Assembly: GCA_003240735.1 (NCBI GenBank)
Contig: QFNE01000002.1
Location: 1-64,000 of the forward strand
Reading direction: 5' to 3'
DNA length: 64,000 bases
DNA from: Paracoccus denitrificans
Lineage (GTDB): Bacteria; Pseudomonadota; Alphaproteobacteria; Rhodobacterales; Rhodobacteraceae
A program made the position numbers and the translations under genes. Positions 52,037-60,783 of this stretch are shown in pieces. Each line of letters begins with the position of its first letter. Position 1 is the stretch's first letter. The notes under the pieces were generated by a model. It was not told the origin of the DNA and made no database searches. It saw only the letters and a program-made list of their open reading frames with translations.

Positions 52037-52064
52037 AAGGCGCGCAGAGCATTCTGCGCGCCTT
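52037..52064 (+). promoter_or_regulatory. Perfect stem-loop between bztA and bztB
   Basis: AAGGCGCGCAGA (52037-52048) and TCTGCGCGCCTT (52053-52064) form a perfect 12-bp stem with a GCAT loop and no T-run. Such elements after binding-protein genes stabilise the upstream mRNA, which gives more binding protein than permease. Confidence 0.7.
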
Positions 52065-52126
52065 ACTTCAATGCCGCGAAGACGGGACACAAATCCCGCG
52101 AGAAGGCGAACAGGGAACAGAAAAAC

Positions 52127-53386
52127 ATGGCCGACCGCCCCGGGCTTAATGAGCCCTTTCGACTATCCATGCTCATTTACGACAAGCGATACCGCGGACT
52201 GGTGATCCAGGCCGTCGTCGTCATCGCGATGATGCTGCTTGTCTGGCAGCTGGCACATAACGTCGTCCAGAACATGGCCCGGTCGGGTAAGACGTTCGAT
52301 TTCGGTTTCCTGTGGAACCGGTCGGGTTACGACATTCCGTTCCATCTGATCCCCTACAATTCGGACTCGACCCACCTTCGCGCGGCGATGGTCGGGCTGC
52401 TGAACACGCTTCTGGTGGCGGTGCTGGGCTGCATCGCGGCCACAATCATCGGTGTCATCGTGGGTATCCTGCGGCTCTCGTCGAACTGGCTGATCGCCAA
52501 GATCATGACGGTCTATGTCGAGGTGTTCCGGAACGTCCCGATCCTGCTGTGGATCCTTGTGATCCTGTCGATCTTCTCCGAACTACTGCCCGGGCCCCGT
52601 GACTATCGCCCCGACGCGGACGGTAACTCCAATGCGTCGATGCTGTTCTTCGACAGCGTGGCGCTGACCAACCGCTACACCTCTGTGCCGACGCTGCATG
52701 CGGACCATCCGGCACCCGCACTGCATTTGGGTGGCATCAGCTTGAACGGCACGCTGGTTGCGTTCGTGCTGGCTTTCATCGTCGCGTGTCTGATCCAGGG
52801 GCGCATCGTCCGCTGGGCGAATGCGCGGCAGGAAAAGACAGGGGACCGTCCGCGGACCTGGTGGATGACCGCCATCCTGTTTCTGGCACCGCTGGTCGTC
52901 ATGTGGATGGCCTTTGGCCTTCAGGTTGTGCGGCCCGAACTGCGCGGCTTCAACTTCGCCGGCGGCTTCAACCTTGATAACGGGTTCGTCGTCCTGTGGC
53001 TGGCGCTGTCACTATATACCGCTGCGTTCATCGCGGAGATCGTGCGCGCCGGCATCCTGTCGGTGAGCCGCGGCCAATCCGAGGCCGCCGCCGCTCTGGG
53101 CCTGCGTCCGCGTCAGGTCATGCGGCTGGTGATCCTGCCGCAGGCGCTGCGCGTGATCATCCCGCCGATGATTTCGCAGTTCTTGAACCTGACCAAGAAC
53201 AGCTCGCTGGCGATCGCGGTCGGTTTCCCTGACCTGCGCGCCACGTTGGGCGGCACGACGCTGAACCAGACTGGCCGAGAGATGGAGACGATGATCCTGA
53301 TGATGGGCATCTATCTGGTCATCAGCCTGACCGTGTCCGCCGCCATGAACCTGTACAACCGGTCCGTCCGGCTGAAGGAGCGCTGA
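52127..53386 (+). CDS. bztB: Amino-acid ABC transporter permease (BztB/AapQ type)
   Basis: A 419-residue inner-membrane permease of the polar amino-acid type, with about eight hydrophobic segments. It is longer than ordinary HisM-type permeases because of a central insertion, as in BztB/AapQ. The coupling loop EAAAALGLRPRQVMRLVILPQALR contacts the ATPase (shown in part as EAAAALGLRPRQVM), and VEVFRNVPILLWI is typical of segment 3. GGGAAC lies upstream of ATG 52127. bztC starts 3 bases after its stop. Confidence 0.94.
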   Translation: MADRPGLNEPFRLSMLIYDKRYRGLVIQAVVVIAMMLLVWQLAHNVVQNMARSGKTFDFGFLWNRSGYDIPFHLIPYNSDSTHLRAAMVGLLNTLLVAVLGCIAATIIGVIVGILRLSSNWLIAKIMTVYVEVFRNVPILLWILVILSIFSELLPGPRDYRPDADGNSNASMLFFDSVALTNRYTSVPTLHADHPAPALHLGGISLNGTLVAFVLAFIVACLIQGRIVRWANARQEKTGDRPRTWWMTAILFLAPLVVMWMAFGLQVVRPELRGFNFAGGFNLDNGFVVLWLALSLYTAAFIAEIVRAGILSVSRGQSEAAAALGLRPRQVMRLVILPQALRVIIPPMISQFLNLTKNSSLAIAVGFPDLRATLGGTTLNQTGREMETMILMMGIYLVISLTVSAAMNLYNRSVRLKER

Positions 53387-53389
53387 GCC

Positions 53390-54847
53390 ATGAGCGAGAC
53401 TCACGCAGAAACCGTCGCCTATGTCCGCGACACCATGCTGCCCGAAGCGGCCCCACCCGCCAACCAGACGGGCGTCGTCCGCTGGCTGCGCGAGAACCTG
53501 TTTTCGGGTTTTTTCAACACCATCCTGACGCTGATCGGGGTCGCCATCATCTGGTTCCTGGTGTCGCATTTCGGCGGCTGGTTCATGCGGTCGGTCTGGA
53601 ATGCCGACAGCATCGCGCAGTGCCGCCAGATCGTGGCCGAACGCTGGGGACAGGGTGAAACCGGCGCATGCTTTGCCGTGATCCGCGTCTGGTGGAAGCA
53701 GTTTATGTTCGGCTTCTACCCTGCGTCGGAATACTGGCGCCCGGTCGCCGCGCTGGCGCTGCTGATGCTTGCACTGGCCCCGATCTTGTTTTCCGAAGCG
53801 CGCCGGTTGCGCTGGGGCATTCTGGCGGTGTCGACGGTCGTCGGGTTCGTCCTTTGCGGGATCCTGGGCGCGCCGGATAAGGCGCTGCTGGTGTTGGCTA
53901 TCGTGTTCGTCGTCGTCGCCGCGCTTATCGAATATCAGCCCGGCCGCGCGCTGATCTATTCCGCGCTGTTCCCGTTCATCGGCATCTGGCTGCTGTGGGG
54001 CGGATCGATCTGGACCATGGTGTCGCTGCTGTTCGGCGTCGTTCTGGGGCTGGCCGTCTGGCGCATTCTGGGACGGTTCCGTGTCGGCATCGCGGCTCCG
54101 ATCCTAGGGCTGCTGGTCGCCGTGCTGTGGTGGTACTTCCTTGATCACGATGCCGCGCGTGACCTGCAAAACCTTCTGCCGGCCGCCTTGCCGCGGGTCG
54201 AGTCGCAGGCCTTCGGTGGATTCCTGCTGGCAATCACCATCGGTGTGTCGGCCATCACGCTGTCGCTGCCGTTGGGGATCGTCCTGGCACTGGCCCGCAA
54301 CTCCAAGTTGCCGGTCGTGAAAACGCTTGCGGTGATCTTCATCGAGTTCATCCGCGGCGTGCCGCTGATCACGCTGCTGTTCGTCGCGTGGCTGCTGCTG
54401 AACTACTTCCTGCCGGCCGGGACCAGCTTCGACATCGTGCTGCGGGTCATCATCATGGTGACGTTCTTCGCCTCGGCCTATGTCGCGGAAGTCATCCGGG
54501 GTGGTCTGGCCGCACTGCCGAAAGGCCAGTACGAAGCCGCGGATTCGCTTGGGCTCGACTACTGGAAGGCGCAGCGTTTGATCGTTCTGCCGCAGGCGCT
54601 GAAGATCTCGATCCCCGGGATCGTCGGCACGTTCATCGGCATGTTCAAGGACACGACCCTGGTCGCGTTCGTGGCGCTGTTCGATCCTCTGAAACAAATC
54701 CCCGACGCGGTTCGCGCCAACTTTGCGTGGAAGGGCGCCTATTGGGAGCCCTACATCTTCACCGCGTCGATCTTCTTCATCATCTGCTTTTCGATGTCGC
54801 GCTATGCCATGTGGCTCGAGCGTCAGTTGAAACGTGAACACAGGTAA
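53390..54847 (+). CDS. bztC: Amino-acid ABC transporter permease (BztC/AapM type)
   Basis: A 485-residue second permease with around ten hydrophobic segments, including an N-terminal half with extra membrane helices before the conserved permease core from about residue 275. The core shows FIEFIRGVPLITLLFVAWLL and the coupling motif YEAADSLGLDYWKAQRLIVL. It pairs with BztB in the membrane. The stop lies within the region where a GTG for the next gene would overlap, but the more likely bztD start is 10 bases downstream. Confidence 0.94.
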   Translation: MSETHAETVAYVRDTMLPEAAPPANQTGVVRWLRENLFSGFFNTILTLIGVAIIWFLVSHFGGWFMRSVWNADSIAQCRQIVAERWGQGETGACFAVIRVWWKQFMFGFYPASEYWRPVAALALLMLALAPILFSEARRLRWGILAVSTVVGFVLCGILGAPDKALLVLAIVFVVVAALIEYQPGRALIYSALFPFIGIWLLWGGSIWTMVSLLFGVVLGLAVWRILGRFRVGIAAPILGLLVAVLWWYFLDHDAARDLQNLLPAALPRVESQAFGGFLLAITIGVSAITLSLPLGIVLALARNSKLPVVKTLAVIFIEFIRGVPLITLLFVAWLLLNYFLPAGTSFDIVLRVIIMVTFFASAYVAEVIRGGLAALPKGQYEAADSLGLDYWKAQRLIVLPQALKISIPGIVGTFIGMFKDTTLVAFVALFDPLKQIPDAVRANFAWKGAYWEPYIFTASIFFIICFSMSRYAMWLERQLKREHR

Positions 54848-54857
54848 GGGCACAGAC

Positions 54858-55652
54858 ATGACCATGACCGAAGCCAAGCTGGCCGAAGCCCCGCCCCGCG
54901 CAATCGGCGCCGACGACAAGATCGCGATCGAAATCGAGCAGATGAACAAGTGGTACGGCACGTTCCACGTTCTGCGCGACATCAACCTGAACGTCGCGCA
55001 GGGCGAACGGATCGTCATCGCCGGTCCGTCCGGGTCGGGCAAATCGACGCTGATCCGCTGCATCAACCGCCTTGAGGAACATCAAAGCGGCCGCATCATC
55101 GTGGACGGCACCGAACTGACGAACGATGTGAAGAACATCGACAAGGTCCGGTCCGAGGTCGGGATGGTGTTCCAGCACTTCAACCTGTTCCCGCACCTGA
55201 CGGTTCTGGAAAACTGCACGCTCGCCCCGATCTGGGTGCGCAAGGTCCCCCGCCGCGAGGCCGAGGAACTGGCGATGCACTATCTGACCGAAGTCCGCAT
55301 CCCCGATCAGGCCAACAAGTATCCGGGCCAGTTGTCCGGTGGTCAGCAACAGCGGGTCGCCATCGCGCGGTCGCTTTGCATGAAGCCGCGCATCATGTTG
55401 TTTGATGAACCGACCAGCGCGCTGGACCCCGAAATGATCAAGGAAGTACTGGATACCATGATCGAACTCGCGCAGGGCGGCATGACCATGCTGTGCGTCA
55501 CCCACGAGATGGGATTTGCGCAGGCCGTGGCCGACCGGGTGATCTTCATGGACCAAGGGCAGATCGTCGAACAGAATACACCGACCGAATTCTTCAATAA
55601 TCCGCAATCGGATCGGACAAAGCTGTTCCTGAGCCAGATTCTGGGGCATTGA
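54858..55652 (+). CDS. bztD: Amino-acid ABC transporter ATP-binding protein (BztD/AapP type)
   Basis: A 264-residue ATPase with Walker A GPSGSGKST, the Q-loop FQHFNLFPHLTVLEN, signature LSGGQQQR, Walker B IMLFDEPTSALDPE and switch His in VTHEMGF. It drives uptake by BztB/BztC. I chose ATG 54858, with AAGGGC upstream and 10 bases after the bztC stop; a GTG at 54834 would add eight residues. A calcium-binding-repeat gene follows after 32 bases, apparently in the same unit. Confidence 0.95.
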   Translation: MTMTEAKLAEAPPRAIGADDKIAIEIEQMNKWYGTFHVLRDINLNVAQGERIVIAGPSGSGKSTLIRCINRLEEHQSGRIIVDGTELTNDVKNIDKVRSEVGMVFQHFNLFPHLTVLENCTLAPIWVRKVPRREAEELAMHYLTEVRIPDQANKYPGQLSGGQQQRVAIARSLCMKPRIMLFDEPTSALDPEMIKEVLDTMIELAQGGMTMLCVTHEMGFAQAVADRVIFMDQGQIVEQNTPTEFFNNPQSDRTKLFLSQILGH

Positions 55653-55684
55653 AGCCCTAGAATCATCGGAATGGGGGACGTGAC

Positions 55685-56545
55685 GTGAACGAGATGTATC
55701 TGCTGCTGGTCGGCGTTTTGGGCATCGCGGGCATCGCATCGCTGCTGTCGAACGGCGATGACGACGATGAGTTGGACCCGCTGCCCGAGAACATCTTCGA
55801 CGGCCGGACCGAGGTGGACGTCGAAAACCCTGAACAGGCGAACACTGTCACCGGCACCGACGCGGACGAGGTCATTCGCACTTACGAAGGGGCGGATACG
55901 ATCGACGCGGCTGGTGGCGATGATTACGTCTTCGCCGGGACCGGAAATGACGTAGTGATCCGCGATGAAGGCAATGACTACATCGCGCTGGGCGCGGGTG
56001 ACGACAGCTATGGCGGCTCGCTTGACGACGCAGGGGATGACACCATCTACGGCGGCACCGGGGATGATACGATCACGTCGGGCGACGGCAACGATTTCAT
56101 TTCCGGCGGCACGGGTCAGTACGAAGACGTCGATGACGACGGCGACGATGTTCTGAACGGGGGTGGCGGCAGCGACACCATCTGGGGCGGTGGTGGCGAC
56201 GACCGGATTGGTGAGTTGGACCTTTACGACGGTGCCGCGGACTCCCTCATGGGAGGCGACGGTGACGACACGATCTGGGCCGGGGCAGGCGACATCGCCG
56301 ATGGTGGTGAAGGCGACGACAGCTATGTGCTGGCTGGCGATGCGGAATCCCATGCGACCATCACCTATGGCACGTCGGATGCGATCACGATCCAGCTGCC
56401 CAAGGATTACGAGGGTGAGCAGGACGTGAAGCTGGAACAGGATGGCGACGACGTCACGGTCACCATTGACGGCAACAAGGTGGCCGTCCTGAAGGACGTC
56501 GAGGTTGCCGACGTCAACGCGGTGAATATCTCGAAACTGTCTTAA
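55685..56545 (+). CDS. Membrane-anchored RTX-type calcium-binding-repeat protein
   Basis: A 286-residue, very acidic protein. Residues 1-20 form one hydrophobic segment (MYLLLVGVLGIAGIASLLS) that could be an uncleaved anchor or signal, followed by an Asp-rich linker. Between about residues 55 and 215 are degenerate GGxGxDxxx nonapeptides such as GGTGDDTIT and GGDGDDTIW that bind calcium in a beta-roll. The C-terminal ~70 residues form a beta-like domain without a recognised type I secretion signal. The start appears to be GTG 55685, with GGGGGA 7 bases upstream. It follows bztD closely; its role there is unknown. Confidence 0.85.
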   Translation: MNEMYLLLVGVLGIAGIASLLSNGDDDDELDPLPENIFDGRTEVDVENPEQANTVTGTDADEVIRTYEGADTIDAAGGDDYVFAGTGNDVVIRDEGNDYIALGAGDDSYGGSLDDAGDDTIYGGTGDDTITSGDGNDFISGGTGQYEDVDDDGDDVLNGGGGSDTIWGGGGDDRIGELDLYDGAADSLMGGDGDDTIWAGAGDIADGGEGDDSYVLAGDAESHATITYGTSDAITIQLPKDYEGEQDVKLEQDGDDVTVTIDGNKVAVLKDVEVADVNAVNISKLS

Positions 56546-56560
56546 GCTGGGACAAATGCG

Positions 56561-56595
56561 AAAAAGGGCGGGGTCACGCAGATCCCGCCCTTTTT
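56561..56595 (+). terminator. Bidirectional terminator between the RTX gene and dat
   Basis: AAAAAGGGCGGG (56561-56572) pairs with CCCGCCCTTTTT (56584-56595), a symmetric stem that can terminate both the plus-strand bzt/RTX transcript and the minus-strand dat transcript. Confidence 0.88.
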
Positions 56596-56599
56596 CGTG

Positions 56600-57460
56600 T
56601 CAGATGGCAGCCTTGCGGCTTTCGTCCAGATAAAGTTCGCGCAGTCGCGTTGCGACCGGGCCGACGGAGCCGTTGCCGACCGCAACGCCGTCGATTTCAA
56701 CGACCGGCGTCACGAAGGCCGATGCCGACGTCACGAACGCCTCGTCCGCGCCTTGGGCTTCCTCGATCGTGAAGGGGCGCTCTTCGATGGTCATCTGCGC
56801 TTCGGACGCAAAACGCAGCAGCGACGCGCGGGTGATGCCGTGCAGGATATCGTTTGACAGCTGGCGTGTGATGATCCGTCCGCCCTTGACGATATAGGCG
56901 TTGTTCGACGTGCCCTCGGTCACCTCGCCGTCCTCGACGAACCATGCATCGTCCTTGCCCTGCGACTTCGCCTCCATCTTGGCGATGGAGGGCCAAAGCA
57001 GCTGCACGGTCTTGATGTCGCGGCGGTGCCAGCGCAAATCGGGGATGGAAATCACGCGCAAGCCGGTCTTCGCGGCGGGATTGTCGGCCATGCCGGGCTT
57101 GTCCCAGCCGAACATCACCACGGTTTGCGGCGTGTCCTCGGGCGGGAAGACAAAGTCCCGGTCGCCGCCGTTGCCGCGTGAAATCTGCAGATAGATCATC
57201 CCGTCGGTGATGCCGTTTTCCGCAAGCAGACGGCGATGGGCGGCCAGATACTCGTCGTCGCTGAGCGGGTTTTTCATCTTCAGCTCACCCAGTGAGCGTT
57301 TCAGCCGCGCCATGTGCCCGGGAAAGTCGATCAGCTTGCCGTCCAGAACCGACGTTACTTCATAAACGGCGTCGCCCATGACAAACCCACGGTCGAAGAT
57401 CGACACCTTTGCCTCGGTTTCCGGCATATAGTCGCCGTTCAGATATACGGTGCGGGTCAT
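56600..57460 (-). CDS. dat: D-amino-acid transaminase (class IV aminotransferase)
   Basis: A 286-residue PLP enzyme of fold type IV. Visible features are YLNGDYMPETEAKVSIFDRGF near the start, the lysine region KTVQLLWPSIAKMEAK that should hold the PLP lysine, and EVTEGTSNNAYIV, where E-x-TEG(T/S)-x-N is the class IV signature. The closest fit is D-alanine aminotransferase, which makes D-Glu or D-Ala from keto acids; a branched-chain aminotransferase is less likely given length and motifs. GGAGAGAC precedes ATG 57460. The epimerase gene lies 10 bases upstream on the same strand, so the two form an operon. Confidence 0.88.
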   Translation of the reverse strand: MTRTVYLNGDYMPETEAKVSIFDRGFVMGDAVYEVTSVLDGKLIDFPGHMARLKRSLGELKMKNPLSDDEYLAAHRRLLAENGITDGMIYLQISRGNGGDRDFVFPPEDTPQTVVMFGWDKPGMADNPAAKTGLRVISIPDLRWHRRDIKTVQLLWPSIAKMEAKSQGKDDAWFVEDGEVTEGTSNNAYIVKGGRIITRQLSNDILHGITRASLLRFASEAQMTIEERPFTIEEAQGADEAFVTSASAFVTPVVEIDGVAVGNGSVGPVATRLRELYLDESRKAAI

Positions 57461-57470
57461 GTCTCTCTCC

Positions 57471-58433
57471 TTAGCCCCAAAGGTCAGATGTCGCGGGATA
57501 GACGAGACTGCCGTCATACCGCAGCCCGTGATCCCGGTCGTGCGCCAGCAAAAGCGGGCCGTCAAGATCAACGAAATCCGCGCCTTGCGCGACAAGGATG
57601 GCGGGCGCCATCGACAGCGATGACGCGGCCATGCACCCGACCATGATGCCGAACCCCGCCTGACGCGCGGCGTCGCGCAGGGCCAGCGCCTCGGTCAGTC
57701 CGCCGGTCTTTTCAAGCTTGATGTTGATGACATCATATTTCCCCGCCAAGGCGGCCAACCCGTGCCGGTCGTGGGCGGATTCGTCGGCACAAAGCGGCAC
57801 GGGCCGGTCGATGCCGCGCAACGCCTCGTCCTGACCGGCGGGCAGGGGTTGTTCGACCAGCGCCACACCCAACGCCGAGAGTTCGGGCGCCAGCGCGGTA
57901 TATGTCGCGACGTCCCAACCTTCGTTTGCATCGACGATCAGGCGGGATCTGGGCGCACCGTCGCGCACGGCGCGCAGGCGGGGCATGTCGTCGGGGGTGC
58001 CAAGCTTGATCTTCAGCAGTGGGCGATGCGCGTTCTGCGCAGCCTTGGCGCGCATGTCGTCGGGTGTGCCAAGCGACAGCGTGAACGCGGTTTCCAGCAC
58101 CTGCGGCGCGGGAAGACCTGCCAGTTCGTGAACGGGCCGACCTGTCGCCTTGGCCTGCCAGTCCCACAGCGCGCAGTCCACGCCGTTACGGGCTGCACCA
58201 GCCGGCAGTGCGTCCTGCAGCGCCGCGCGGTCGATGTCTGCCGGAAGGCCAGCGATTTGTTCAGCCACGCTTTCCAGACTTTCGCCGTAACGCGGATAGG
58301 GGACGGTTTCCGCGCGTCCGGTGATGCCATCGCGGGTGACCCGCACCTCGATCACCGGAACTTCGGTCCGGGCGCCGCGGGCAATGACGAAGGCGCCTTC
58401 AAACGGAAAACGCAGCACTTCGGTTGTGATCAT
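57471..58433 (-). CDS. dgcA: Enolase-superfamily epimerase: L-Ala-D/L-Glu epimerase or N-acetyl-D-Glu racemase (DgcA)
   Basis: A 320-residue member of the mandelate racemase/muconate lactonizing family. The catalytic lysine pair and metal ligands appear in order: LLKIKLG (KxK, near residue 140), LIVDANEGWD, ALVEQPLPAG, CADESAHD, and INIKLEKTGGLTEAL. This pattern is that of Ala-Glu epimerases used in muropeptide recycling, and of DgcA in alphaproteobacterial D-glutamate use; the two cannot be separated by eye, so the symbol is tentative. AAAGGGAC precedes ATG 58433. Coupled with a D-amino-acid transaminase it suggests D-Glu or Ala-Glu handling. Confidence 0.82.
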   Translation of the reverse strand: MITTEVLRFPFEGAFVIARGARTEVPVIEVRVTRDGITGRAETVPYPRYGESLESVAEQIAGLPADIDRAALQDALPAGAARNGVDCALWDWQAKATGRPVHELAGLPAPQVLETAFTLSLGTPDDMRAKAAQNAHRPLLKIKLGTPDDMPRLRAVRDGAPRSRLIVDANEGWDVATYTALAPELSALGVALVEQPLPAGQDEALRGIDRPVPLCADESAHDRHGLAALAGKYDVINIKLEKTGGLTEALALRDAARQAGFGIMVGCMAASSLSMAPAILVAQGADFVDLDGPLLLAHDRDHGLRYDGSLVYPATSDLWG

Positions 58434-58538
58434 GCGCTGTCCCTTTAGCGATTCGGCAGTTGTTTCATGCGCTATCGCCTAACACGGCAGCCTACGCGCA
58501 AGAGGAAAATCTCATCGAAAATCGACATAAAAGTGAAA

Positions 58539-58552
58539 TGTTAGCGCTGACA
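58539..58552. promoter_or_regulatory. LacI/GalR-type operator-like palindrome upstream of dgcA-dat
   Basis: TGTTAGCGCTGACA differs by one base from the perfect palindrome TGTTAGCGCTAACA, a form typical of LacI-family operators with a central CG. It lies 105 bases upstream of the dgcA start; no LacI-family gene is in the window. Confidence 0.4.
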
Positions 58553-58683
58553 AGTGAAGGCAAACGTTGACAGACTGCTGATTGGTCGGGCAACGTTGGT
58601 TCCAGCGCAGGCAAATACGACCTGAGCACAGCATACCCAGGGTGGCGCGCGGGGAGGCGTCGTCACCCAATCGGGGAGGAGCA

Positions 58684-58713
58684 CAGGTCCCGCGCCGCAT
58701 CGGCCGGGACCTG
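58684..58713 (-). terminator. Hairpin after the zf-TFIIB gene
   Basis: CAGGTCCCG (58684-58692) pairs with CGGGACCTG (58705-58713). On the minus strand it follows the zf-TFIIB stop, but without a T-run, so it is a weak terminator at best. Confidence 0.4.
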
Positions 58714-58720
58714 TTCATTT

Positions 58721-59107
58721 CTAGAAGTCGAACAGATCAGACAGGAAATGCTCGCGCTTGCGCTTGCGCCGGTAACGGTCGTCATCGTCGTCATCATCGC
58801 GGTCACGACGACGTTCGTCACGGTAATCGGCGCGCCGCGTATCGTGGCTCTCGTCCCGGTCGTAACGGTCATCCCGACGGTCGCCGCCCCGGTGGTCGCG
58901 GCTGTCACGGCGATTATCGCCCCTGACGTCGCGGTCGTCGTCCCGCCGTACTTGGGCGGCCTGACCAATGTCTCCCGCGGCGCGGTCAACGATCTTGTCC
59001 AGCTCTCCGCGGTCCAGCCAGACGCCACGGCATTTGGGGCAGTAGTCGATCTCGACCCCGCTCCGCTCGGTCATGATCATGGTTTCGCCGTCAACGGGAC
59101 ACTGCAT
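58721..59107 (-). CDS. zf-TFIIB domain protein with charged tail
   Basis: A 128-residue protein. The N-terminal ~45 residues form a zf-TFIIB zinc ribbon: MQCPVDGETM, then DYCPKCRGVWLDRGEL, giving the CP...CPKC...W(L/F)DRGE pattern. The rest is an extreme Arg/Asp-rich low-complexity tail (runs of RDD, RRD and an eight-Asp stretch) ending REHFLSDLFDF. The function of such proteins is unclear. I chose ATG 59107 because it begins the conserved domain, with AAGGAG about 12 bases upstream. It lies 89 bases downstream of the fused ABC ATPase gene on the same strand and may be cotranscribed. Confidence 0.85.
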   Translation of the reverse strand: MQCPVDGETMIMTERSGVEIDYCPKCRGVWLDRGELDKIVDRAAGDIGQAAQVRRDDDRDVRGDNRRDSRDHRGGDRRDDRYDRDESHDTRRADYRDERRRDRDDDDDDDRYRRKRKREHFLSDLFDF

Positions 59108-59196
59108 CGGGGATCGCACTCCTTCAATTCGTGGGCGACAGGTGGGGTCTTGCGGGCGCGACCGCAACCCGACCCGGCCGATTTCGCCTGCGGCGT

Positions 59197-60783
59197 TCAG
59201 ACGCGGGGGCGGGGTTTTGCCGCTGGCAACGGCGCAGGCATCGCCGACAGAAGCTGCCGGGTATAGGGCGCGCGCGGGGCGGACATGACCTGATCGGTCG
59301 GCCCGTCTTCGACGATACGGCCTGCCTGCATGACCAGAACACGGTCGGTTACCGCGCGAACGACCGACAGGTCGTGGCTGATAAACAGCCACGCCAGATC
59401 GTGTTCGGTGCGCAACCGCGCCAATAGGTCCAGAACCTGCGCGCGCACCTGCACATCAAGGGCGCTGACCGCCTCGTCCAGAATGACAAGGCGGGGGCGG
59501 ATGATCAGTGCGCGGGCGATGGCGATGCGCTGACGCTGTCCACCTGAAAACTGGTGGATGTGACGCTCCATCGCATCGGCTGAAATCCCGACCTGATCCA
59601 GCGACTGCGCCACGCGGTCCCGCCAGTCGGCCGGACGGCCAGTCAGGTTGAACGGTTCGGCCACAAGTCGATCAACCCGCCAGCGGGGATCGAAACTGCC
59701 GAACGGGTCCTGAAAGACGACCTGCACCTTGGCACGCAACGCAGGGGGCATCCGAGCATCGACGGGCTGGCCGTCCAGCGTGATCCGGCCGCCCTGCAAC
59801 GGCTCCAACCCCAGAATGGCGCGGGCAAGTGTGGATTTGCCAGAGCCGGATTCGCCGACCAGTCCGACGGACTCGCCGCTGGATATCCCGAAGGTGACAC
59901 CGTCCACGGCACGCAGAATTGGTCTGGGGGCAAACAGTGCGGGTCGGGGCAGGGCGTAGTCGCGCACCGCCGCCTGGACACTTAGGATCGGCGCGGCATC
60001 CGCGCGCGGTTCAGGGCGCTGCGGCTGGTGGCTGGTGGCGGCAATCAGTCGGCGGGTATAGTCGGTCGTCGGTGCGGTCAGCGCCTGCTGTGTCGGCCCG
60101 TGTTCGACGACGACGCCATCCTGCATGACAGTCACGCTGTCGGCCATTTCAGCGATCACGCCCAGATCGTGGGTGATCAGCAAAAGCCCCATCCCCTCAT
60201 CCCGGACCAGCCCGCGCAGCAGATCAAGGATCTGCGCCTGTGCGGTCACGTCCAGCGCGGTCGTCGGCTCGTCCGCGATCAGCAGGTCGGGCGCGTCGGC
60301 GATGGCCATGGCGATGGCCACACGCTGCCGCTGACCGCCCGACAGCTGATGGGGAAACAGCTTGAGGGGAAAGCGGGGGTGGGGCAGGCCTACCCGGTCA
60401 AGCTTGTCTCGTGCCACGCGCAGGGCACTTCGGCGGTCAAGGCTGTGGTGGCGGCGCAGGACCTCGGCCACCTGATCGCCGATGGTCATCAGGGGGTTCA
60501 AGGCCGTCATGGGTTCCTGCGAAATCAGGCCGATGCGGCTGCCGCGCAAATCGTTCATGGCGCTGTCGGGCAGGGTCAGCAGGTTCTGTCCGTCCAGCGT
60601 CACGGCACCTGTAGCGGTTGCGCCGTCGGGCAGCAGGCCGATGATCGCCAGCGCTGTCATCGACTTTCCCGACCCGCTTTCCCCGACCAGTCCGGTCACC
60701 TGACCGCGCGGCAGCGACAGGCTGACGTCGCGCAGGACAGACCGCCCGGCGATCGTCACGTTCAGGTTCGCCACCTCGATCAT
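59197..60783 (-). CDS. Peptide-type ABC transporter ATPase, two domains fused (DppD-DppF)
   Basis: A 528-residue protein with two complete ABC ATPase domains, like GsiA/YejF. The first (about 1-250) has GESGSGKS, LSGGQRQR and LLIADEPTTALDV. The second (about 270-520) has GESGSGKS, FSGGQRQR and LVILDEAVSALDV. In each the C-terminal extension (e.g. YTRRLIAA, YTRQLLSA) is the oligopeptide-transporter type. It powers the two permeases encoded upstream. Its ATG overlaps the permease stop (ATGA). The substrate class is peptide or peptide-like (murein peptides, glutathione); this cannot be settled by eye. Confidence 0.92.
   Translation of the reverse strand: MIEVANLNVTIAGRSVLRDVSLSLPRGQVTGLVGESGSGKSMTALAIIGLLPDGATATGAVTLDGQNLLTLPDSAMNDLRGSRIGLISQEPMTALNPLMTIGDQVAEVLRRHHSLDRRSALRVARDKLDRVGLPHPRFPLKLFPHQLSGGQRQRVAIAMAIADAPDLLIADEPTTALDVTAQAQILDLLRGLVRDEGMGLLLITHDLGVIAEMADSVTVMQDGVVVEHGPTQQALTAPTTDYTRRLIAATSHQPQRPEPRADAAPILSVQAAVRDYALPRPALFAPRPILRAVDGVTFGISSGESVGLVGESGSGKSTLARAILGLEPLQGGRITLDGQPVDARMPPALRAKVQVVFQDPFGSFDPRWRVDRLVAEPFNLTGRPADWRDRVAQSLDQVGISADAMERHIHQFSGGQRQRIAIARALIIRPRLVILDEAVSALDVQVRAQVLDLLARLRTEHDLAWLFISHDLSVVRAVTDRVLVMQAGRIVEDGPTDQVMSAPRAPYTRQLLSAMPAPLPAAKPRPRV

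Noticed and set aside
58748..59266. A 172-residue, strongly hydrophobic plus-strand open frame that looks like a membrane protein
   Set aside because: Its Val/Ala/Thr/Ile runs are the antisense image of Arg/Asp codon repeats in the zf-TFIIB gene tail, not a real membrane protein.
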